From assembly GCA_034509425.1 (NCBI GenBank), contig JAVTVJ010000452.1, forward strand, positions 2,232,001-2,296,000: a stretch of 64,000 nucleotides of DNA, in the 5' to 3' direction. A model generated the notes under the pieces. That model was not told the origin of the DNA and searched no databases. It saw nothing but the letters and a program-made list of their open reading frames with translations. The position numbers and the translations under genes were made by a program. Shown here piece after piece: positions 27,635 through 38,170 of this stretch (positions within the stretch are counted from its first letter, which is position 1; each line of letters starts with the position of its first letter). The DNA comes from Eopsaltria australis (taxonomy: Eukaryota; Chordata; Aves; Passeriformes; Petroicidae).

Positions 27635-28228
27635 TGGGCCTTGGCTTAAGGCAATTTAAAGGGGAAAAGTCTAAAATTAATGATCTCCCTTTGTTTTAAC
27701 CAATACTTTCCACCAATAAGGAGAAACTAAATATGAGTAGATATCAATGAAAAAATAACAGTTTACTAACAAGCAGAACTGCAACAGGCAAAAAATAACA
27801 GCAAATAATCAGTAGATTAAAAATAGTTAAATCTCACAGACTCAGAAGAAAGAGGCCCCAAAATGTCAGAAATGCCCTTTCCAGGATGGCAGCCCCTACT
27901 GCCGGCCAGGTGTGGGCAGACAAAGGGAAAATGGCATCAGACCCACCCTCCAGGATGGCGATGGCCTGTGGAGGTGACCGCACAGTCTGGAAGGCAAAGA
28001 GAAAGGATGGCAGCAAAGCCTCCTGGAAAGGGGGCGGCTCACGGAGCAGCTCTAGCTGCAGATGAGAAGTGCTGGCACGTCTGGAGTCAGCTCTGCCTCC
28101 CACAGCTTCCTCCTGCTGCCCGCTGGACTCTGGCAGTGCTGGCATTGATGTCCTCTGAACCATGGGTGTGTTGCAGGGGAAAGAACTGGTCTCTCAGCAC
28201 TGATGCAGAGTAGGCCATGACACTGAGT
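27635..28228 (-). mobile_element. LTR-like interspersed repeat, family B copy 1
   Basis: The minus strand aligns with the plus strand at about 35,220-35,768. The best block (27,688-27,817 here, 35,589-35,722 there) shares CTA-TGATTATTT-CTGTTATTTT, TAGTAAAC, CTCCTTATTGGTG and GGTTAAAAC in the same order. Upstream, in element orientation, comes a GC-rich region that shares TTCTTTCCCC, a GCACTGCC/GCACTGGC block and GACTGTGC. The GC-rich part includes a GC box (GGGGCGGC at 28,031-28,038 on the plus strand), as retroviral LTR promoters often do. The element end nearest 27,635 reads ...AAGGCCCA on the minus strand and ends in CA. Overlapping frames of 60-116 codons on both strands reflect the GC-rich composition, not genes. 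The LTR assignment is inferred; the upstream boundary is open. Confidence 0.65.
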
Positions 28229-31200
28229 TTTGGAACAAAGCTCTGACATCTTTGCCACCTTTTCAATTCCAAATATCTTCAGCTTTTAACATTTTTAACA
28301 TAACTGTGCATGGATATGTAACTCGGCACTTGCAAAGGCAGTGCATCATTAGTGGTAAGTGGTTAAAACATCAATAATTCCATAGCACAAACATGCAACA
28401 GAAACCAAAACTCTGACACCTTTCCAGACACGACACTGAGTTCATCACTACTGCACATTTAAACAACATGAGGTGCTCTCCAGTTTATGGCCTTTTCCTG
28501 CCTGGAAGGACCACAGGACAGACCCTGCCTTGCTGCAGTGTTCTGCTCATAGCTGCTCCTCTGGTGACAGCCTTAGAGAAGTCCCAGGCTCACTGCACAG
28601 CTTTTTACACCATGTGGCTCTTTCTCTGCTCTGGCTTGGTTATAACAGATCTGAGTTTTACTTCTGCATTCCGTTTGAATATGTGTAATTTTATTTCCAG
28701 GTAGGCTTTGTTATTTTGAGTGCTGCTGTTTTGTAGTTGCTGCATGAATTTAGTCTTTACAAAGCATGAAGAAAAAAACTGAAAGCCAAAAATTCCTCAT
28801 TAGTTGCCCCTCTCATCTTTGTGCCTTTGGTATAGATGAGTAAATTAGAAAAGCCAAATAAATTCCACAATAATATACCCTTTCCCATAAAATAAATTAA
28901 GAAATACATATGAAGGTGGGAAAGAACATGGATAAGTATTTAATTAGATAAGAGCAAAGCAACTTTTCTGTGAAAGCACACAGTGATAATTTCCCAGTGA
29001 AGTCTCCCAGCTGCCACCACCCTTTGACCATTTTTTACCTCCTGCCTTAGAGACAGCATCTGCCATCCTACTTACAACATTTTCCATAGAAAGACAGTGC
29101 TTTTGCTTTTCTCAATTATTTATAAAAATTTAATTAACTCATAAAATAAGTACCTAAGAGGAAGAAATTTTCTTTCTGCATTAATTTAAAATCTTAATCA
29201 AGCAGGACTGGTGCACTGCAGAGATTTTATGCTGAGACAGTATATTTAATGTAAATAATCCTTTTTCTCACCTCTGGCATTTAAGGATCTTTCTTTATCT
29301 ACATTAGTGACTCTGACATTTCAGAATAATTACTAAACTTTTCACTTCTCCCCATATTCCCTGTGAGTTAATTCACTGCTTTCTTAAATTTTTTTTCTGT
29401 CTGCTTTTGTGTAATCATCCTATGAGTCCTCCACCCCTCCTTCTCCTTCCAATTGCTTCAGCTGCTCAGTACCTCATGTAAAGAAAACCCCACAAACCCC
29501 TCAGAAGACTCTTCTGAAGCTTAAGGAAAAATTCTAAGGGGTTCTTGCATTAAAAAAAAAGAAAAAAAGACAACAAATTTTGCCATCCTGCTTCGATCAG
29601 GATTCTTATTTCACTTTCACGTTTTAGAACTTTTCTACATATTAATTATATAATGTCTCTGTATGTGTGTGTCTCTATATACAGGAAGTATTCTATACAT
29701 CAATCTCTGAATACTAGATTCTAAATCAAACCTCCTAATCTGGTTAAGTAGAAAAATATTTGCCTTCTGAAGTTTGACCTTTTTGCAGGGGATTCTGATT
29801 TTGAAAAAAAAAAGCATTAAGAGATCTAAAGAAAACTTTTAGCCAGGAAAAGGTAGCTTTATAAACCAGACAAAATAATTCACAAAATCATTCCATTAGA
29901 AAGCAAGAACAAGCTCCCCTATAGGTAGGAATGAAAACATAAGATAGACAAACTTCCTGAGGTTGTAACATGTTGGACTGCAAAATGCACTTCGGGTGAA
30001 TCCAGAACTCTGGTGTTTGTGCTTCAGTGTTTAACCTCTCTTTTAGGAACATTACTGCTTTGAAGTTAGGACTGATGGATCAAATGTGTGTGGAGAACAC
30101 AATATTACCATGTAGGGCCTTTCTTCCTCTGTATACAATAACATTTCTAGCTGAAGCGGCAGGTAGTTGAGGAGACTGGTGAGAAGAAACACGTCTGTGG
30201 AAAAAATTGTCTGCACCCCTGTTGAGATCCAAGGCAATAGTGAACAAACACTGGAGTCAGCCATGCTCTCAACTCTTATTAAGATCAACCAGTTAAGAAT
30301 GAGTAGTTAGTCTGAGGGAATCCAGTTGTAGAAAGTCTATCAAGAATAAGGGCAATGTTGAACAACCTGCTTTTACTTGCAGTCCTTGTTTTATCGCACC
30401 TCTGTGGGAAGAAAGCAACAAAGTCCTAAATGAGAACCACTTCAGCTTCCCAAGTAGTCTTTTATGATGAGTGATAGAGCCTTCAAGGGGCAAAGCTGCC
30501 TGTAATATCTATTAAAGTAGAATTCTAGATGTCATATTTCTAGTAGCCTGTTCAGTTCCCTCAAAATTGGTTATTCATTTGCAAACAAAAGTATTAGTGC
30601 AAAAGCTACATCCACATATTTGGTATTCACATCATTTGTTTTCACTCTGTTTCTGTCCCTCTTTCTCATATACATGAACTCACTTTGAGAAAATATGATT
30701 TTATTGTCTTGAGGCACTAAGTTGCACACATTGCTTGGTAGAAAAACAATATGCAATCACTGTACAGTGGAACTGTGTGTTTCCCAGAGGAAATGAAATG
30801 ATTACTGCTGAGAAATATGAAAGTGAACATGTATGATGGAACAAGGTAGGCATGGTCATCATCATTAATAATCTCAATTTTCCAAAGAAGTATACTTTTT
30901 CATAGTGATGGATAAAGATAAAAAGAGGATGACCTGCAAAGCATTTCTTGAGGCAGAGAATTTTAAAAGCAGTGATCTGATTTTATCTGCATAAACAAAT
31001 GGAGCATCTTGCACTTGTTCCACAAATATTACGGGCTGTGCAAGAAAAGACAATGTATTAGTCCTATCATCAAGTACTATTTGCTTGTTTTCTGAAGGAA
31101 AACTAACTCTACTTTGCCAGCATCACAGATCTAAGTCATATATGGCTGTCTAACCTGTTTTGGGAGATATACATGTAATAAATACACTAAATACATACAA

Positions 31201-33467
31201 TTTGTATGCATTTGATTGAACAAATCAAATAATTGATGCAAAATTCATGCCGGGAAAACTGAGTATGTACAAGAGTGAAAAACAAGCTTATTAATACTGA
31301 AGACCATTAATGCATTTAAGCTCTTTATGCCCTCCTGAGTTCAGAATAATTCTTATTTAATAAGAATAATTCAACTAAGAAAAGTGAGACATGAAATAGA
31401 TATGGACTGCAAGTACTGAGGACACTGGTTTTGAATTTAACAGGTCTCCAACCTCAGTCTCCTTGCCTATACAGTCTTAGCACCTGTGAGATGGGTAACA
31501 GATTTCCAGCCTATCTGACTTGTGAAAATACAAGGACTTCACAGACAGCCTTCATTCTTACCATCAGAAAAGCCCATTGTGGGCAGCCTACACTGTACCA
31601 TGGCAGTGTACCAAGCCATCAAATGACACAGGACATTTCTGGCTGGTTTTTGACACAAAGTCCTCTTCCTCCAGACATTGGTCTCCAGCTGAACCTTGAG
31701 TCATGCTACCAAATTTACTGTCTGGTCAGTCAGAGAAATTGATTTTGAGGGTAGTCGTGGGATATTCCTCCAAAAAACCACAGGCATATCTGTGGAGGTT
31801 GATTTGAGAAGTCATATACCCATACAACACTTAAGGAAATCAGTGGAATTTTTCTGTAAATAAAAGAAAGCATATAAGTTTTAACTTAGTGCTTAAGATT
31901 TAGTAAAATAATTACAGTATTTTGAAAATTTGAGGCTCAAATATCTTCTTTAAAATCATCAAGCAACTAAATGTCAGAGCTGGGAATAGAATCCAAATGT
32001 GCTTCTAACTGTATGTCTCAGTAGTCACAATAGTTCTTCAATGTTAGAGATTGCTATTAAAAATGCTGGCCAAAATTTGCAGCATAATTTTCAGCTGGGA
32101 AATCAAAGGGTTACCTTAGATTTTTTATTTCTTAAACTTATTAATTCAACTTTTTCACTAAGTCACTGATCATTTGGTTCAGTGACATTTAGTCATGGAT
32201 AGACTAGGTTATAATTAAGCTCAGACATATTTACTGAGTGGACTAAATGGAACAAGTTGATGCTTCCACTGTTTGAGCTCATTTAAGCAAAACCTTACAA
32301 AACTTGTTCTGTAAAAATTGGTGGGTGTGAAGTCAAAATAACTGATATTCCTGGCAGGGCTTGTCAGACAACAGAGGATTTTCTTGAGACAGCTTTCACA
32401 GCTGGGGCATTTTTGGGATATGATCTTACAGTGATTTAATATTACATGAATAAATCCCCCAAAATTACGACAGGAACCAGACAGAAATACAAGTTGCCCT
32501 GTTACTTAATAGCCTTCATTAAAAGGTTTCCTGAAGTGTTTGAGCCAATGCCCAGGAACCAAAGCTTGGAATGAGCACTGTACTGGTAAAGTGATTCTTT
32601 AATCTTGCTGAGTCAAGAAAACCTAATTCCAGTCTTTACTAAGTGTCTGCAATTGTCACTGAAAAACTTGTCACTGAATAGCGGCCTTGTCAGGAAGCTT
32701 ATACATACTCAGTTACATGAAATTTCAGACAGCTACCAGTTGCTCAACAAATGCCAAGATCATACAACCTATACATCCTGACAATTCACTGCCCAAATAT
32801 CGAAGAGCTTTGAAGCCAGAATTAGTTCAGGAATTTGATTTTGTTTTGTGTCTTCTGTCACAAATGATAAACACTAAACATCTTTGTTATAGAAAGTTTT
32901 GATGGCAGCCAGAGGAAATATATGCATGAGAGATAAAGAAACTAGAAGCAAAGGAATATGCTCCAAAAATTGATTTTTTGCCATGCCATCATTGATTTTT
33001 CAGCTTCAGAAAGCAGAGCAAGAGTGTAGGTATTTTTCAGTACTTGGTATTGTAGCAGACTATTCAACAACAACAAAAAAAATCACACGTCAGTATGCAT
33101 ATTAAACACATTATTATCAGATCTAATAGTTAAAGTGCTTTGTACTTCACCAGAGTGAAATTTTGAAGCCTGTGTCAGGAAACATTTTTTTCAGCTACAA
33201 GATTCAGGCTAATAAAGGACTTCTTACTTCAGACAACTGCTACAGCAGACGGAATTAAAGCCCCTCTGTATTCTTCTGCTCTTCCATAAGTTTGTCTCCA
33301 TTGTCATAAAGTTTGAGCAACTTCTTCTGAACTAATGTATTGCTATTTTATGAGTGGTATCTTGAATCACATGTGACCAGAAGTGACAGTTCAGTAATCA
33401 TCATGCAACCCCATGCAGCACTATTTTGTTATTTTGTTCACAGGAAAGAAATGTACAAGACCTGCAC
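28229..33467. other. AT-rich DNA with no recognised gene
   Basis: The first 450 bases (to about 28,700) are less AT-rich and could be further family B sequence or another old repeat, but no match was seen to copy 2. The 103-codon plus frame at 31,431-31,742 has no recognisable motif. A near-perfect 29-bp AT palindrome lies at 31,344-31,372. Confidence 0.5.
31344..31372. repeat. 29-bp AT-rich inverted repeat
   Basis: The arms 31,344-31,357 and 31,359-31,372 are complementary over 14 bases with one mismatched pair and a single-base centre. The same segment also contains AGAATAATTC twice as a direct repeat. Confidence 0.85.
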
Positions 33468-33492
33468 AAAAAAAAAAAAAAAAAAAAAAAAA
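33468..33492. repeat. A25 homopolymer
   Basis: Twenty-five consecutive A on the plus strand, the longest pure homopolymer noted here. It could be the poly-A tail of a retrocopy, but the preceding 300 bases resemble no gene I recognise and no flanking duplication was evident. Frames that run across it on either strand are artefacts of the lysine or phenylalanine run. Confidence 0.92.
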
Positions 33493-34968
33493 TGGTTTTA
33501 AAGCACAGGATAATAGAAGGGTCAGAAAGACAGACTTTGTAAAACCCTTGGCAGCTCTGAATCAGGTTGGCATAAATCAGTCCCATCTTGCTGTTACCAG
33601 GTTTCAGAGACTCTTAATTGGCCCTTATCCACATTGCTGTTATAAGACTTATTTTTTGGTTAAGAGATATCAGAATTGCATAGACCTCATGTATTCTCAT
33701 TATCAAGTCAATAAAGATGAAACATCACTTTTTGAGAAGGAAGAAAAATAAAGGGTGGTTTCATTATGAGAAACTCACTGCTGGCCTAAGCAGTAAGTCC
33801 TGCCAAGTTTTTACAAAAAGCTCTTTTTTAAAGGACCTCTTATCTTTCTTTATATCAATTTTTCTTGGTAAAATTGTGCTTCTACATGGATAACTTAAAT
33901 TTTACTTACCTGTCCTTTGTCTACTTGGTGTCAAAATAGAATTTCTACACCACTACAAAAATAAAAATGAGCAGAAGAAACAGTTCTTGTTGCTCCTGAC
34001 AGTTTTCACTGAGACATAGAAATATACAATTAGTTATTAAGGTGTTACTACAGCACTGCGTTTCTCCTTCTCCAATATTTTCTTTTTCTGTAATGCACTG
34101 AATTTAATAAAGTTTTGTGAAGACCTGATAACCACAGAGGAACAGGAAATAATGGGAAAGCTCCTGTACAAAGATGCTCATAAAACTCAGATGGTTGTTA
34201 AAAAATAATTTCTGTAATGATCAATATGTTTTAAACTGACCCATAAAATAAAGTTTTCTGTTGCATTTTTTGAGACTAAATCCAGACCTGTAGAAAAATA
34301 TTATTTTGATTTAATCTTGGAGGTATAACTTCAAAAACATTATTTAAAAATATATAAAATAGTAGGTATTACATGAAAAGAAGCATATGTGAAAGCTGGT
34401 ACACAAGATCAGAATGCAAAGTGTAAAATAAAGACAACTAAGGCACTACAAGTGCTTTCAGCATTTTCTGATTTGTATTTTTTTTAATATGCTTCATTGG
34501 TACAGCAAGTCATAGAAAACATCAGTTCTTCTAAATACTTTCTCTTGCATAATTGTTCCATGGTTGAAAATGTACCAGCTGTGATGTCAGTTGTTTCTTG
34601 TTTTAGGACTAGATATTTTCTGTCTGGCAATACAAACATAACCTTTTAACTAGATATGAGTATGGGTGAAGTTTTTTTAGCTTGAATAAAATATCTTGGC
34701 TTTCTTTTTCCATAAACATTAGAATTAATATAATTTAAACTGCTGACTCAGCCACAGAAGTTGTGTCTATTGAATCAATAAGTAAAAATCAAAAACCCAG
34801 AACCAACAATGAAAATAATTTAAATATTACACTAATATTCTTAATTTCTTAATACCTCTATAGATGCATACAATTTGCCTTGCTGCAATATCAACTCTCA
34901 TTGGTAAGCACAAACATTGTATTCCATATATGTGCTATGCCAACCTGCCCAGCACTGTTACTGCCTCT
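33493..34968. other. AT-rich DNA with no recognised gene
   Basis: I see nothing I can name in this stretch. Confidence 0.6.
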
Positions 34969-35768
34969 TGTAGACCTGGGGGCCAGGAGTGGGTTTGGGG
35001 TGTCTGGCCCTGGGTTAGTGAGCGGGGGGTGCCAGGGTCCCTTGAGAGCTGGAGGATGCTCACACAGAGCCTCTCTCTTTTGCTCTTGCTGAGCTACTGA
35101 GAAGCTAAGGCAGCACAAGGCAGAAGCTCCACTTTGCCTTTTTTTTCCCCTGGGCTTTGGAGCACCTTTTTTGGCTGTGATTGCTGGTGGCAGCCCCCAT
35201 GTCTGGAGCCAGAACTGTGGGGGCCAGGGCTGTGGGTTTCAGTGCCTGACAAGTCCGTGTTCTTTCCCCCACAACGCAGCAGCAACTCCAAACTTCAGCA
35301 CTGGCACCAAACGGGTCCAGCCCTCTGAGAGAAGAAGAGAAATTGATACCACAGGTTTGGAGCTGCTCTGGAAAGCACTGACACCCCCTGTCTGCTACCA
35401 GAACCTCTTCATAAGCTCCCGCCTTCCTGGATTTTTCCTACAGGGAAGGTTGAGAGAGCAGGGCTTCTCTGCTGTGTTGGCTTTGTCCTTTGGACTGTGC
35501 AGCCTCTTACAGGCCCTGCCATACAGGGGCTTCTCCACCACATTTTTTCTTTGTTCCTGGGCAATCCACAGCATTCATCATCTTTGTATCTAGTGATTAT
35601 TTACTGTTATTTTGTCTATTGCTGGTTCATTTTCTAGTAAACTTATATTTTCACTTATTTATTCTCACATTTGTCTCTCCTTATTGGTGAAAGGGGAATG
35701 GTTAAAACTAAAAGGGGGGGTAACACATTTTGGAGTGTCCATCTCTTAAACTGTCTTTAACTGAGACA
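34969..35768 (+). mobile_element. LTR-like interspersed repeat, family B copy 2
   Basis: The 3' half aligns with the reverse complement of 27,635-28,228 (see that entry for shared blocks). The element appears as an isolated GC-rich patch in AT-rich DNA, beginning around TGTAGACCTGGGGG and ending at TTTAACTGAGACA. That gives a TG...CA layout of about 800 bp, a normal size for a retroviral LTR. The exact start is uncertain because copy 1 does not clearly extend that far, and I found no convincing target-site duplication. No gag, pol or env remains, so this would be a solo LTR. Frames of 60-140 codons within it on both strands are by-products of high GC and have no viral or cellular domain I can recognise. 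Confidence 0.65.
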
Positions 35769-38016
35769 GCTGGATGCTCAGAATAAGGGATGAGCTTCAA
35801 ATTGCATTTTCAATCATGCAGCATTTTAAACATTTCTGCTCCCTGGGTATGACATTTTACTGCAGATAACGGAAAAAAACCCAACTTTTTTGGAATCCTT
35901 TACAGGGAAAATTTGGAGCATGGCTAGAAACCAACAGTTTTTCATTATCTGTACAAATTAATCACTTCTACATTGAGGATGCTAGAGAAAAATTTTGTGT
36001 GGCTCTGAAAATCAGCTTTCCAGAAGAAAACTTTGGAATTCTGAAGATAATTATTGCTAAAAAAAATTTTAGTTTTCAAACAAATGTGAAATTGATAACG
36101 TGATTCAAAAGAAGAATAAAAAATATTTTGTGAAGTAATTGTTGAGATTCAGCTGCTAGTTATGAAATTGTTCAGCAGAAGTTGAAATAGTTAAATCAGG
36201 CTGATTTTAGTTGCAGTTACAAATTATTTTGCCAAAACACACAAGTATTCTTTTTTCCTTCTTGATAAGTGTCTTGAAATCTATTTTTCTACATCTTCAT
36301 TTCTACAGGCCACTTCAGAGAAGAGCTTTACATAGGGGTCTCAAGCAGATATCTAAAAACTCCCTGGAAAGGATATGGAAAAATTCAGGCTGTACTGCAT
36401 TTCAGCAAAGTGGTATAGATAACCTGCATCTTTTTTACTGACAATCTGCACACTGGCATTCATTCTACTTTTAAAAAATTCAAGAACTCTCTATTTACTT
36501 TTCTAGGACAATAGGTTTACAGGAAAGCAGTCTTTTCTTCTTCTTCTTCTTTTTTTTTTTTTTGTATAGCTACAGTTTGTGAGGATCCATTACCTAATAC
36601 ATCCAACACATGCCACTTTCTGCTGCAGACAGTTGGCTGCCATGGTGATAAGTACTATAAAAAAGTAAAACTAGCTCACTAAAGATTTTTGGTGCTACTA
36701 AATACATCATTTTCTGCATAGTTTCAGGTAAATTATTTCTGCTTAGTCCTTCTTACTTTTAAAAATACTATTTTGTCCAGTACATAATGAGCAAGAAAAA
36801 TAAGGAAGATTGAGTATCTGGTATTAGTTCTGTTATTACCTACTTCTCTCCTCTTTCTCCCTTGCTGTGTTTAGAGGTCTTAGCTGCTGACAGAACTAAG
36901 ATTCTGTCTGCATGATTGTCAGCTCAGGGACTGTAGGTGAAATCCTTCAAATTCAGTCAGAACTTTGCAGGCAGTATTGGAGGGTAACAAGATATTATCT
37001 CATGTTTCTTTAATTTACTTTGTCTGAAAACAAACAGATTCTTGCATGCTCAGAATTTCTAGCTGCTAATATTCTATCACTAACTACTATCAACAGCTTT
37101 TTAGGCTGTTTGCAAAGAGAGAGACAGATGCAGTTCTTAGGAATAAACACCAGTGGTGGGATTCACATCATGATTCAAACTACTTGTTATTCAGTTCTCC
37201 CTAAAACAGATGCCTGAGGTAAGACCCAGTTTTAAATACAGGGGCTTATTGCCACTGTAGATACTACAGTGTGCAAGATATGCAGCTGGCTGACAGATAC
37301 GAGACAGAACTTACTAAAGATGGAGCATTGTAAGAGAAACAACTATTTCTTAGAGCCTGCAGTCATTCTGTGTATATGGATTGTGCCTTGCTCCAATGGG
37401 TTTGTCAAGTATTGCATTTCTTCTCTTTCCTTCTTACCTCTCCCCTAGTTAGACTAAGAGTTGAAGAGACAATCAGATACTCTAGTACTGTTCATTGCAT
37501 ACTATTATACAAAGAATTAAACATGTCGAAATGTAAAATAAGCATGACTGATATTGTGTCAAACAGAAGGAAAAGTGTGGCAGACTACGAGCTTCTCTGG
37601 GAAGAAAATGAAGCATAAATGTAGATATGTTCTCCTTGAATTCTTTTATGACAAAAAAGTTTAAATAAAGTGTACTGGATGTTGCTGATATTGTTTTCTG
37701 GAGGCAAAAACTCAATACAAAATAAGCATATGAACAAACAAGACTGTATCTGAAGTCTGAGAAACACTGCAAGAATCTACCCAGTTCGAGTAGAGCAGGT
37801 GTGGCTGTTGAGGTCAGGAACACACACATAATCATCATCCAGGTAAAAATACAGTGCCTTGTTATTCTGATTTTTATACTTGGTATTAAAGTAAAATGCT
37901 TTTGTGTATTACTTGATATTACAAGCTTGTGATTGTTGAAAAAAGAGCAGAGTTGTCACAGACAGTTTCAAAACCTGAAAGAAATGATGCTTCATTCAGG
38001 CAAAGCTGTCCCCTTG
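35769..38016. other. AT-rich DNA with a pyrimidine run
   Basis: No gene recognised. The only distinct tract is the TTC/T run at 36,531-36,563. Confidence 0.55.
36531..36563. repeat. (TTC)n/T14 pyrimidine tract
   Basis: Five TTC units followed by fourteen T on the plus strand form an uninterrupted pyrimidine stretch of about 33 bases. Confidence 0.9.
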
Positions 38017-38170
38017 TATGGGTGGGCAGGGCAGGGCTGTGAGGAGCTGAAGCCTCCCTGCTTTGGGGCCACTGGGGCAAGAACTGACAGCCCCAGGGGC
38101 TTGGAGAGGGAAGATACAAGGACTGCAAAGCCATTAAGGGCCTCTAAGGGCCCTGACAAGCAGGAGGCAG
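38017..38170. other. isolated GC-rich patch, unidentified
   Basis: This segment has many G and C runs (GGGCAGGGCAGGGCTG, GGGGCCACTGGGG, CCCCAGGGG, AGGGCC twice) between AT-rich flanks. The composition resembles that of GC-rich mobile elements elsewhere in the window, but no homology to family A, family B or CR1 was visible. Open frames on both strands (up to 119 codons on plus) follow from composition. Confidence 0.5.

Noticed and set aside
27834..28272. Several overlapping frames of 60-116 codons on both strands
   Set aside because: They sit in the GC-rich part of LTR-like family B, are open on both strands at once, and show no domain.
33413..33751. 112-codon plus frame across the A25 run
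   Set aside because: The homopolymer is read as lysines, and the frame has no other support.
35134..35593. 140-codon plus frame and overlapping frames
   Set aside because: Located inside family B copy 2; openness follows GC content, and no retroviral or cellular domain is visible.
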